A stretch of 64,000 bases of DNA, from NCBI GenBank assembly GCA_002633005.1, contig NMRA01000421.1, positions 208,542 to 272,541 of the forward strand. Reading direction: 5' to 3'. This DNA comes from Phoronis australis (lineage: Eukaryota; Phoronida; Phoronidae). The position numbers and the translations under genes were made by a program. Below, in pieces: positions 35,857-47,600 of this stretch; positions within the stretch are counted from its first letter, which is position 1, and every line of letters begins with the position of its first letter. The notes beneath the pieces were generated by a model that searched no databases, was not told the DNA's origin, and saw only the letters and a program-made list of their open reading frames with translations.

Positions 35857-38800
35857 GTTTTGTACACAGGCCCTTGTGGGGGCCATTGTGAGCGCGATGA
35901 TGTTGTCTGGGAGTTGTGATATTGATAGCAGTGCAAACTTTTGATTGATGATTTCAGAGTAAGTGTTGGACGTGTTGAGTAATTATGAGAAATGTATGCA
36001 AATGTTTTCACTTGTTTTTTTTTAAATTTTTTGATTTTAAGAATAGCGATTGTAGTGATTGAAATTTGAAAACTGTTGATCTTGCCTGTTGTTTTAGAAG
36101 CAAATTGCTGTTCAGATCATACTTACTTTCATTGCCAAACTATCCACAACCTGTTGTGCAACTGTTGGTGTAATTGGTGAAGAGAAATATACTTAGAGTC
36201 GTCCTTTTTAGAACACAATTTGGCTGACAAGGGAATAATTATATTTTGACACATTTCTCTATAAAACTAAAGGATAGAAAAATCTTTATCTTATTGACTT
36301 GAGTCATGAAGTGACGTTTGGCGAAGTTTTCATTATTTTCAGCAACGGTGTCGGTCTAAAAAAATAGATAAGTGACAGTTTTGTTAAATAACGTTTGGGT
36401 GACTCAGGTGTAGAATTGCGATACTGACATCACATTTTTACTGGTGCACCCAAGATTTAATGGTGCACCCAAGGTTTACTGGGGCACCCAAGGTTTACTG
36501 GTGCACCCATCATGCAGTCCATCTCAAGTTTTGGACCGATGTTTCCTGTGAAATTATTTGGGTAAACAACCACCATCTCCTTATGGGGATTAAATGACAA
36601 TTGTTTCAGCTGTAATTGACAAGTTGTATACTCCTGAAGCAAAAAGTGGACCAGTTTATAGAAAATATATAGTCAAATAACATAACAAAGAAACCCCATT
36701 TTGATCGTGAATACCTTTAAGGAAATGTACTACTTCTCAAGTTTTTGCACAAAACCCCAAGAATGGTCCCATTGTAAGATTCCAGACAAAATTCTGTAAA
36801 CTTGTCACTTGGTAGCGTGCAAACACTGTTAGAGTTACTTGACTGTCCAAAAGTCACAAATGGTGTTCGCTAGTGCTTACGAGATTTAAATAGTTTGATG
36901 ATATTCCCAACTCAGCTGGAGACACATTGCTTAGTCACCTGTAGAAAACCAGCATGAGGTCTTGCAATGGCATCACTTTGCTGTTTTGACCAATTTCTAA
37001 TAACTAAACTTATTTTGCTACTTTTTAATTACTCTGTATTTTGTAACTTGATTCATCTAGTCTTAATAAAAAGTTGTCTACTTTAATCCTGTTGGTATTG
37101 TAATCAGTTCTTGGATATATACTTATCAGTTTATTAACGATATAAGGTGCTTATTTTAGTTCCTAGATCCCCAAAGTAGATTAAGTGGAGCCACAATCGC
37201 TGTGGAAGTTGGCATTATGCAATCAGCCACTGGGAGTTGGTGGTCTGTGAATATGTAGCCAGTTTTGTTTTTGTTTCTCTGTGGCTGGGACATGGGTTGT
37301 TTTCTCTGTTGTTTTCTATTTTTGAGATATCATACTAACATGTTTTTCTATAATATGCACCTACACGTTTTAAGTTCGTTTTATGCACTCTGTTACTAAC
37401 TTGTTCGTGCAGTCAATAGAATGACTGGTCCATTAGAAGGTATTGGTGAAAATTATTGTTACAGGTGTCCCGTTTCAAAGTACTTTGCATTATATGGCAC
37501 TGTGTGGGATGGTGAAACTGTTAAAATCGTAAAGTTTGGCATTGAGATGTTCTAATGGTTTAGACCTCCATGTTAAATGCTTGTTGTGTTTTTATTGTGC
37601 CCCCTCTGGGTAGAGTTGTTACCAACTATCTTAAGTTGTAATGTTTGCTTCATACTTGTTCTTGTTTCACTTTGTACACTTCCTAAACTTAGGTTTAGTT
37701 AGAGTGTTACCAAGAGTTGATGACTGCAACTACAATTTTGAATCTGCTGATATATTTTGTGTCCGTCTTTATAATGCTAACTGGTGTTCAGAAATAAAGC
37801 ATTGTGTGATGGGATTTGAGAGTTGGTTTTCATGCTGTCTTATTCAGTTGATCCTAGGTCAGAAAAAAAAACATTCGAACCCGTCAGATATCGGCACTGC
37901 GTTTGCTAGTAATTCACGGGAAAAGCCAGTCCGTTACACGGTTTGCCTGTAATGTTCGGTAATATCTCGCAATGACTTGCGTTTTTGCGATTTGTATGGA
38001 ACGCGCCCCTAGGTTTCTCCTCAATCTTGTGGTCCCCTATAAATCAAAGGGTAGATAAGAGGGGTTTATTTGATTTTAGTAACTTGATTTGATCATGGGG
38101 ATTGCACGTGACAGAAAGTTGGCATTTTGTACTTGAATGTGGTGTTTATTACAGCTGGTAAAACACCCGAGTGATAAGATAACTTTGTGAAAGTTCGTCG
38201 GAAGCAGTCTGTCTGCATTATGATCAGGGTTGCTCCTTGCATCTTACTTCTTATAATGATTCTTTGTGTGGACTCAGTAAAAGTGGACACAGTAACTTCC
38301 TCAGATTATCAGGTGGTTCGGGTTTGTACAGATTCCAGGAACAGAAGCACTGTGTTCTAAAATAAATATTTTTAAGAGTTGTTGCTGTGTTGTATGTTAA
38401 GTCCGAAATGTACAATTATAAGGACCTTGTCCATGAGTCTATTTAATAGGGTAGAGTTTAACAGTAACAGTGCGTATTTCCTGAAACCAGAAAGCGTACA
38501 GACGTTGATTTTTGTCATTATACTAATCTGCACCCACTTTCGTCGCACGACCACGTGTTGGGTAAAATTAAGCAAAAACGAAGTCACATTCTTTGCCAAA
38601 CGACAATCTTATCAATAGCATAACCAAATTTTGTTTGACATAAATATCCATGATCAAGTCTCAAAATCGTTGTTACATTTTTCTTATGTACTTCGTTTTC
38701 ATTTTATTTAACTTGTTTCATAAAATCATGTCAAGTCTTCATTTTTGATAGAAGCTGCGTACTATTAAAACAGCGCTAGTTTTTTTTTGCAAAGCGGCAG

Positions 38801-39309
38801 ACATTTGAAAAAATGTCCATTTCGGCACTTGTGCTTGTGTTAAAATAACTGGTGTATTAAATGGATACTTTTAATCGTTGAGTCGATACAACGGAGTTAG
38901 TTAACAAGGTTGTTAATAATTAAAAGCATAAATGATTCCTGGGCATATTGATGACCTGACCTTGTTAAAAATTCAATGCAGGTGTAGATAATTTAATGCA
39001 TTATAGCATAAACTGTAAAGACTGACGATCTCAGATATTATACGACGTTTAGCAACATGTTTGTGAGCAAATGCCACATTAAACCAATTCAGCTATCACT
39101 TGTATTGAACAATAGGAACGGCGCGTCCCTGTATAATGATAAATTGCTAACCAACGAAGCGTATGACTTCGAAACCAGTTTCGCCCTGAGCCGGTAAATC
39201 CAACTATGTGGTCAAGGCGATTTTATTGCACCAATAGATTAAATTCACATCGCTTTCTCTTCAAACTGGCAGGCCAATGTTGGTTGTTTGTTGATACTTC
39301 AGGCATTAT
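35857..39309. other. eEF2K 3' UTR and convergent intergenic space
   Basis: The region between the eEF2K stop and the stop codon of the minus-strand gene has no supported exon. An AATAAA at 37065-37070 is a candidate polyadenylation signal for eEF2K, about 1.2 kb after the stop; other AT-rich signals exist. A minisatellite lies at 36445-36512. About 39118-39190 resembles a SINE fragment on the minus strand (GGTTTCGAAGTC, B-box-like). Confidence 0.4.
36445..36512. repeat. Minisatellite, about 18-bp unit, four copies
   Basis: Four consecutive copies of TGGTGCACCCAAGRTTTAC, with TGGGGCACCC as one variant. Confidence 0.9.
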
Positions 39310-40170
39310 TCAGCTCCTCGGCGACTCAATCGTTGTAGTATTCAGACTCATCGACAACGACCGCCTTCTACGGGGCGGTGCCACCGGTGTACTGTCCGTT
39401 TCGTTTGCTCTGGGATTAGTTATATAGGAAATATTTGCCTCTGGGCTTTCTTCACAAATGCTCTTTCTTTTGTCTAAAAGGTCTTGATAGCGCTTCCGAA
39501 TTTCGGTGTCTTTTTTACGTAAAAGTTCGGCCCTTTCTTTCAGCTTTTGAAACCTCCTGTCTAACATTTGAGTGTGTAGTTGGGTGGTCGATCCGTACAT
39601 AGCGGTGTGACTCTCCTCACCCGCTGTGTCGAGAGATAACGTCGACCCGGAATAAATGTTTGATAAGGATGCTGTACTTCCGTGGAAACGGAATTTCTCT
39701 GACTTGGGAAATCTCGTTATCTCTGGTTCGTCAATTAGCGAAGGAAGAGATTTGGCCGGTGTCACGGACGTCCTTTGTTCATCGAATGAAAACATGGGCC
39801 TCCGAGTGTAGTCAAGTTTATACTGGTCCACAACATTTGGATTCCTCATATGGGCGTAATCGTAATGAGTAGTCCTTATATCAGTGTCGTACGAGATACG
39901 CGCGCTCAAAGGTGGATTTGGATAGTGCTTTTTTGTGACGTCTGTTCCAGTAGTGGTCGTAACAGAGTCCAGTTGTATATTTGTCAAACTTGTAGTTCCT
40001 GTTGAGGGTTTTTGAACAGTTTCGTTTCCTCGAGAGTTCGTCATCTGACTGACAGATGCCTCCTTTTCTCTAAATCCGCCCTCGGAATCGTCATCTGGCA
40101 ACTTCGGTTTTGTCTTTCGCTTCTTGTCTTTCTTATGACGAGGTGCCACACAGCACAACATGCCGGTCAT
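39310..40170 (-). CDS. Unrecognised intronless protein, 286 aa, basic and Ser-rich with coiled coil
   Basis: An open frame from ATG at 40170 to TGA at 39310-39312. Upstream in frame there is only GTG (40200). I do not recognise the family. The N-terminus reads MTGMLCCVAP (adjacent cysteines could be lipidated), then a Lys-rich patch (RHKKDKKRKTKPK) and an acidic PDDDSEGG. The middle is Thr/Ser/Tyr-rich with HYDYAH and a three-fold GSTxSL-like motif (GSTASLSN, GSTLSLDT, GSTTQLHT). Residues about 200-240 (RRFQKLKERAELLRKKDTEI) form a charged coiled coil, and the tail has RRRRSLSMS, a PKA-type site. An AATAAA on the minus strand (39222-39227) follows the stop by about 85 bp. Codon use and length favour a real gene, perhaps a cytoskeletal or membrane-associated adaptor; function unknown. 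Confidence 0.7.
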   Translation of the reverse strand: MTGMLCCVAPRHKKDKKRKTKPKLPDDDSEGGFREKEASVSQMTNSRGNETVQKPSTGTTSLTNIQLDSVTTTTGTDVTKKHYPNPPLSARISYDTDIRTTHYDYAHMRNPNVVDQYKLDYTRRPMFSFDEQRTSVTPAKSLPSLIDEPEITRFPKSEKFRFHGSTASLSNIYSGSTLSLDTAGEESHTAMYGSTTQLHTQMLDRRFQKLKERAELLRKKDTEIRKRYQDLLDKRKSICEESPEANISYITNPRANETDSTPVAPPRRRRSLSMSLNTTTIESPRS

Positions 40171-41404
40171 CGGCGAAGTCCTCACTTTTCTCAGGAGCAC
40201 TTCAATACACGTTTAACCTGGTCTGTGGTTTTAACTAATTTACCTGTTCTTGTGTTGAACCAACAATACGTAGTGTTACAGTGCCCTATTGATCAGATCA
40301 AGTTGCTTGCAATAGCCTAGACGCCGGACTGAACAAAACCCACACAGTTAACACTCGAATGACTTCCCGAGTAAACATTAACAAAAGACTGCTCACAATT
40401 TGAAAGGGATTTCCATCCTCTCTTTTGGTCGAGTGACGTAATACGGCAGCCCGGTGACACAGGTGTGAAATATTATTGGGTCAAACTGTCACAGGCGGCA
40501 TTGCTCCTAGTGTTTTTATCACGGATGCCTGAGGACTAACCGGTCCATGTATTAGGTCAATTAAAACATTGACCTGAACATGCATGGATACTACTCAAAC
40601 TGTACGTCACAAATTTAAGAGCGATTGTTGGGTTTCTTACGTACTGGTGGATTAATTATTGATAAACCCCCTTGAGCACCGTCAAAACGCTGGTTCACTG
40701 AACTATTACCTATTGGCGACGAAGAAACGCATTCCGTTTCATAAATTCTCAATCATCCGAGTTACACACGTCACGAGCGTTACATCACATGTTTTCGAAT
40801 GTATGGCTTGCCATGTAGTGCCTGTTGGCCAACAATACTCTTTAGTTGGAGAGCCCTTGTTAAGTCAGTGTTGTTGGTCCGTATGGAGCGCACGCTTGTT
40901 ATTTTGGAGCTATTGCAACCGACAAGTAAGTGGTGTTAGCAAAAACATAAATTGTATAAGGCTGTTGAACAAGTGGACAAATGACAAGTCGCCCCGATGC
41001 AGTCAGTGAAGAGCATTTCAAAATCACTGACAATCGGTTGTTCGGAATACGGAAAAAATGCAAACCGCCAACAACATATCGCGTGGTACATGTATAGGCG
41101 TGTATGCGCAATATCAGTGGGCCATGCAAAAACGTTTGAATTCAATATTTAGTTCGTTTCACTTACAACTTTCACTTTGAAATCTGACCTAAGAATTATG
41201 TTTTTCAATCGTAAAACGGACAGTTTTGTTACAAAAAATGCGCGCACCCCAGCGAAAAGTGAAATATTTTACCAATTTTCCCATTAGAAAGTATGACAAC
41301 AAGGAACAAAAACTTTAAGGATCGGCTTTTTATATATTCGGTTACTCAGTTGCGGCTACACAAACCCGCTTTTCCCCGGCCGGCATTGGCAACTAACTTA
41401 TGAT

Positions 41405-41520
41405 GTAGACCACTTACACATAAAAGTATCCCACAGACCACTTACACGCAGAAGTATGTCACAGACCACTTACACATAGAAGTATGACACAGACCATTTA
41501 CACAAAGAAGTATGTCACTA
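41405..41520. repeat. Minisatellite, about 28-bp unit, four copies
   Basis: Unit CAGACCACTTACACATAGAAGTATGTCA with single-base variants, directly before a second array. Confidence 0.9.
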
Positions 41521-41534
41521 AAACTTTTCCTTGC

Positions 41535-41792
41535 TCAGATTAGAGACTATCTCTGGGCTAAGGAAGATCAAACGATACGATCGATTGCTTGATATTGGAC
41601 CCGATAAGTGGGCTAGGGAAGATCACACGATACGATCGCTTAATATTGGACCCGATAAGTGGGCTAGGGAAGATCAAACGACACGATCGCTTGATATCAC
41701 ATTGGACCCGATAAGTGGGCTAGGTAAGATCAAACGATACGATTGCTCGATACTGGACCCGATAAGTGGGCTAGGGAAGATCAAACGANAGA
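41535..41792. repeat. Minisatellite, about 50-bp unit, five copies, ending at an N
   Basis: The unit holds GGACCCGATAAGTGGGCTAG, GGAAGATCAAACGATACGAT and CGCTTGATATT. The N at 41789 is at the array's right end, so copy number in the genome may differ. Confidence 0.9.
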
Positions 41793-42395
41793 CATAAAAT
41801 TAATACTAGAGAGTGGAAATGGCGTACTTCGCAAACGTTAAGCGACAAGTATGACGTTTCTAATGAAAAATCGCATACAGCAGATGGGGGTCCAAAAGAC
41901 CCGGACCCTTCCTGCTCCGCCACTTTAGAACTGCTGTAATGGGGAAATATAAACCTCCTATATATCTGTTCTGTCAGAATCAAACTCTAGTAATATCCGG
42001 ACTGACCTGTTTCATAATATTTAAATCCCTTAGACTTGAAACCCTCACCATTTTGTGAGGTTCCACAATATTAAACAGTCATTCTAGTTCACTGCAGATT
42101 TTGATTGCAGAACAAATCTACATATTTTTACCACACTTCAAAAGCAGGTTGATATTCCAGATCGCCATCCAGAAAGCTATGTGATGGTGTTGAATATTTG
42201 TCCTACCGTGGGTCACAGTTACTCAAATATCTATTTATAAAGACTAGTTGTCAACTTGCTAAGCCACTCATTTTCTCAAATTCAAAGTCGAGTCTCAAAT
42301 GACTTGAACTGATCAACCCATCACCTAATTCTCCACTTACCTAATACCTCAATCACCTCAGATCTTTCAGATACAGTTTCAAACCACACCATCAG

Positions 42396-42455
42396 TAGCA
42401 ATCTGATTATCAGCGCAGATACAAACTTGTTTGCTGATAATCAGATTGCTGCTAA
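42396..42455. repeat. Perfect 18-bp inverted repeat (hairpin)
   Basis: AGCAATCTGATTATCAGC and its exact complement GCTGATAATCAGATTGCT are separated by about 18 nt. It could be the relic of a small palindromic element or a structured RNA element in the 3' UTR of the minus-strand gene. Confidence 0.7.
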
Positions 42456-44650
42456 ACTTATTATACCCCAACAGCCAACCACAATACTTTTCAGCAAATA
42501 CAAAAAGCTTGTACAACACATTTATACAATCAATTTCTGTAAACAAAAAATCAATATGACTAAAAGTAACAAACCAGAGAACAGGTAGGACGATGAACAA
42601 GCATAAAAGGACAGGGAGGTATGCTGGCATAAAAAGCAAGAATATATACCTCTTACAACTATTTCTAATGTTAATTATGAATTGATAAAGACAGCATGCC
42701 AATGATTCCATTTGCCCTCAACAACCTTGACCTACATTCTCCTCAATTAGTAGCAGTCATGTCTACCTTGAAATTCAACATGTAGGGCTGTTAAAAACAC
42801 TGCAACCTGTACAATGTTATATTGTATAAATGCATCACTTCAAGAAAAGGCACAGAAGAGCTATCTCACGAACACTTTCATGTTGGTGAGCAACTTTCTG
42901 TGCTCACTCTCTTAAGATGACAAAGTCTTCATTACCACGGTGAAGTGAATACAAAGTTTAACTTATGAACTAATAAAATGATGGTTCTTAGTAGACACGT
43001 AAATAACTGTCTACCTTAGGTAAATCTTTACTTGGTTATACCAGGGGGGGTAGGGGGCACATCGGATCAATTTATACGTACATACTAAAGGAGGGTTCCT
43101 CCAGTCACCACCAATTTCACTCCCAGTCAATTGCCACCCGTTTATTTCCTGCCCGATCACCACAAAATTACTCCCCAGTGCTCTGCTTGTTTGCCTACCG
43201 TTCCCTAAACTGGTGGTAAACTGAACAATTTGTTGTAACCGTAAACATCAGGAGTAAGCAACACAGCAATACATACACAGCCCGCAACTAAAACATCACT
43301 ATGCTAAGTCTGCAAGAAAATGCTCAGTTATCATCATCTAATCCTATCAAAAACGAAGCTCAACAATACAATTAAATGTTCAGTAAGGCACTTGAATGAG
43401 TGTTGCCACGGCAAAGTTACTAAATTGAATCTAACACCGACAATTTTAAACTGAATTCAGAAAGAGTCTCCGTTTATTCATCAATACCAGTGTTAATAAT
43501 TATGAACTTACATCAGCAACCTTCAACCACAAATTAATGAAGTAACAATACACACTATACAACAGACCATGGAGTGCACCAGAACCCTGGCAAACTGTGC
43601 TCGACAGTAAAATTAAGACAATAGATGTCACCCTTTTCACCATAGTTACATATTATACTCTACCTCGCTTAACTGTGCTTTCTGGACAGTGATAAAAGTG
43701 ATGACGACTTATGCGTAAGTATAGGTATAGGTATGATCATGTTTCTGGAACTGCATGCAGACTGACAAGGTATGAGATGACAAGGTAAGTGAGGTGGTGT
43801 GTATTTACATTATGTGTACCCAGCCCCACTCCCTTTACACAGAGATTCCCAATTAGAATAACAAACAGTGAACATAACTTTATCATCACAACAGATGAGG
43901 AATGTCTCCATTATTTTTCATTGCTCTAACCTGCTTTCAGACAAAATACTAACTTTTGATTCACACCACCAACAGCTACAAAACTAGTCTCAACTTGTTC
44001 CCTGATCCATACAGAGATGAGCTTGAGAAAACCTGACATTTTGTTATTGCTCAAGATCATGATTACCATAGACACAACTCATACAGTCTTGTCTCAAGCA
44101 ATTACAAAAAGTCAGTTCTTCCAGAAATCATATCTGATCTTCAAAGAGAAAACACCGAGACCAAATAAATAGTAGTTAAAGGTTTAAATCAGCATTGCTT
44201 TTTACTGAAGGCAGGTTCGTAGTAACATTTTAGATTACTATGTTACTTCTGTAATGCTCTACACAGACGTAAACAGTCAGACAAACCAATGAGTCCTTTC
44301 AAATCCTTGAGCTGTAAACCATGAAAGATCCAGTCATTACAAAAACTGACATTAACCATCCATCCGAAGCATGTCTGCTGCTCAGTCAGTACAGTTTAAA
44401 CGAGTGATTACTACACCGCATTGTGTTGAACAAGTTCAAACAATTTAAGATTACAGCAACGTAAAGACACATTTACCAGTACTCCATTAGTAAAAACCAA
44501 GTCTATTAACTAACAAAGACCTGAGAATCAAGCTTGAAACTTTATAGATGAAGAAACAATGCAACTATGACTCACAGCAACATAGAACTAACTAATAACC
44601 TCAATTTAGCACTGAATAATAAATGACTAAGTAAGGTAAATGCAACTTAC

Positions 44651-44675
44651 CAATGGCACACAAAATTACTTTGCA
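44651..44675 (-). CDS. 25-nt microexon finishing the PTB domain
   Basis: On the minus strand TTTTTCAG precedes and GTAAGT follows. It reads CKVILCAI plus the first base of a Gly codon. Joined to HVFEAQDEEE it restores the PTB C-terminal helix motif (xxxIxxAIG). Phase 0 entry fits. It is 3.5 kb from the previous exon, so it depends on splice consensus and family fit alone. Confidence 0.55.
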
Positions 44676-47600
44676 CTGAAAAATACAACACATAAGAACA
44701 ATGAATTGTTTGCAGCAAGAAGCATACAAATATCAACAATTTATGCACTAGGTAAGCCATTGCAAAGGTAATAAATTAGGCCATATCAGAAAATTATTGC
44801 AATAACAAGAACCTAAATATTCTCATAAATTCCTAAACCTGCTATTAAGGAATATTCTCACTTGTCTTAAAATTAAATATATGAAACCGTTTTTTGAGGA
44901 AATATTTTGTATGTTACGTTATTGTTAAAATGATGAACCTTTAAGGGAAAAGCAAAGATTTTTGGTGTTACCTAAGTTTGTTTAATACTAAAACATAAAT
45001 CCATGGTTATCTTAGGGACTTGTGTAATCTGTTTATTGAAAGAAATAGTATAGAGACAGACAGTACATATCAGAGGGGAAATCCCTTTTTCATGACATCA
45101 ATGACGAGCTTCCATATAGGGTCGTCCCGGATTACATGGCGACCGAACTCTCCTTTGTCGTGGAGATAAGAAAGCGTGGGACCTCGTTTTGGAAGTCAGG
45201 CATATTTTCGGGTCTCTTTTTGATGCCAGGAAGACGAAAAATTTCTGATCACCCATCCACAGGCCTTTGACCAGTTTATTAAACTTTGTCACATCGAAGT
45301 TGCAGACCACAGCACAGCAATAATACTTCATTGGCATTGGAAGGACGAATAGAATAATGCAACCGAGAAATACTTGACTGTAAAACATCAGGCAAAAACA
45401 AATAACGTGAAACTCCAGTGGCGCGAAAACAAGATAGTAAATGTGCCTGACGAATGTTTATGGCATTGTGGGTAAGTACAGCGCGATTCAAGTGTAGTTG
45501 TGTAATCCGGGAGGGCCCTATTGAAACTGCAAAGAAGCACACTAAAGTGAGAATTGGAACAAGTCAGGGGTCAAAATAGCAATTTCTTTCCCTTCCCCCT
45601 TGGTAAGTTTGTGCTTTCCCCCAAAAAAACGTCAACTACATGTAGTAATCTCCATTCTTACAGTGTCATCCACAGCAGCAAGTGTCATTTCATCGCTGTA
45701 CAAGTTGGACTACACAATTCCACACAGTTAATGGACTCATAACAAATTTTTTTTAGAGTCCCATGAATTTTTATCTGATGAATAGAAAAAAAACCGTGTA
45801 TTTTTCTTCGAAACATATCACTTTATCGACATGCAGAAATATGGAAATTTTAAGGAAACACGACTTTAAAAGGAACAATTTCAAGAGTTGTATAACTACT
45901 GAATTGTACAATGTAACTACGAAGTCACTAAAATAAAAACAAGTCAGCAAAAGGCCCACACCTTCCTTTTGCATTCAACTCAATGGCAGGAAAGGCGATG
46001 GCCAACTTCTTATTAAACACATTCTACATTGATCATGTTTTAGCTCAATGGATAGAGAAATGCGACAATTCTCCATTTATTTAGCACACTATATGGCCAG
46101 TAAGAGAAATTTTATTTTGCCACATTCAGTCGCAAAGATAAAGGTAAAGAAAATTTCAGTCTATTACTAGAATAGTAATGTACTGAGTAGATGTTATAAA
46201 ACACATCTGGTAGGGTTTGCACTATTTCTAGCAAAGTTATTAGCCTTTGAAAATGAAAAAATTAAAATTTGGCAATTAGTTTTGAGCGAAATGAGTGGAG
46301 AAAACGGTAAAATGTGGGCTTTTTGCTGCACCATTTACCTACTGCAACATACACAGTTAGTAAGAACCAATAAACAGTAATTATCGTTGAGACAACCAGC
46401 GGTTCACATACTTAGTAATAAAAGGAAACTCTAAAAACATTTTGCCACATTACCAAAAAACAGAAATACGTGAACCATACCTCCTCCTCATCCTGGGCTT
46501 CAAACACATGACAAACAAACTGATGTGCGATGGTGCAGGTCGTGTTACTGGAACAAATTAAATGAAGACAGACCATGTACATGTACTAAGGTTATGTAAT
46601 GACCATTTCAACAAGTCTGAGCAGTCAGCTAAATACCTGCAAAACTATAAAACTGAAAGTAGAAAACCTTCAGACTTTGCTTTTTAACTTTAACAATCAG
46701 TCTATAGGTTGTGGGAACATGTCTTCCCAGTAAATTAAGCTAATTAAAAATGTACTTTCAATGCAAAACAATGGCACCAGGAACATGACCAATACTNNNN
46801 NNNNNNNNNNNNNNNNNNNNNNNNNNNNNNNNNNNNNNNNNNNNNNNNNNNNNNNNNNNNNNNNNNNNNNNNNNNNNNNNNNNNNNNNNNNNNNNNNNNN
46901 NNNNNNNNNNNNNNNNNNNNNNNNNNNNNNNNNNNNNNNNNNNNNNNNNNNNNNNNNNNNNNNNNNNNNNNNNNNNNNNNNNNNNNNNNNNNNNNNNNNN
47001 NNNNNNNNNNNNNNNNNNNNNNNNNNNNNNNNNNNNNNNNNNNNNNNNNNNNNNNNNNNNNNNNNNNNNNNNNNNNNNNNNNNNNNNNNNNNNNNNNNNN
47101 NNNNNNNNNNNNNNNNNNNNNNNNNNNNNNNNNNNNNNNNNNNNNNNNNNNNNNNNNNNNNNNNNNNNNNNNNNNNNNNNNNNNNNNNNNNNNNNNNNNN
47201 NNNNNNNNNNNNNNAGATAGTAAATGTGCCTGACGAATGTTTATGGCATTGTGGGTAAGTACAGCGCGATTCAAGTGTCATTGTGTAATCCGGGAGGGCC
47301 CTATTGAAACTGCAAAGAAGCACACTAAAGTGAGAATTGGAACAAGTCGGGGGACAAAATAGCAATTCCTTTCCCTTCCCCCTTGGTAAGTTTGTGCTTT
47401 CCCAAAAAAAAAACGTCAACTACATGTAGTAATCTGCATTCTTCCAGTGTCATCCACAGCAGCAAGTGTCATTTCATCGCTGTACATGTTGGATTACACA
47501 ATTCTACACGTTTAATGGACTCATAACAAATTGTTTTGAGAGTCCCATGAATTTTTATCTGATGAATTGAACAAAAACGTGTCTTTTTCTTCGAAACACA

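Larger units (their letters stand above)
40201..44650. other. Intergenic region, including the 3' part of the RUN-PDZ-PTB gene
   Basis: No confident coding sequence. It contains two tandem arrays (41405-41792) and an inverted repeat (42396-42455). From about 42.5 kb to 44.6 kb it is AT-rich non-repetitive sequence that probably holds the last exon(s) and 3' UTR of the RUN-PDZ-PTB gene. I could not identify the exon following 44651. Confidence 0.4.

Noticed and set aside
46040-46085. TTTAGCTCAATGGATAGAG resembling a tRNA A box (also at 47815)
   Set aside because: No B box follows at the expected distance and there is no cloverleaf.
46697-47419. Long minus-strand open frame of 240 codons
   Set aside because: It runs across 418 unknown bases; only the Ns keep it open.
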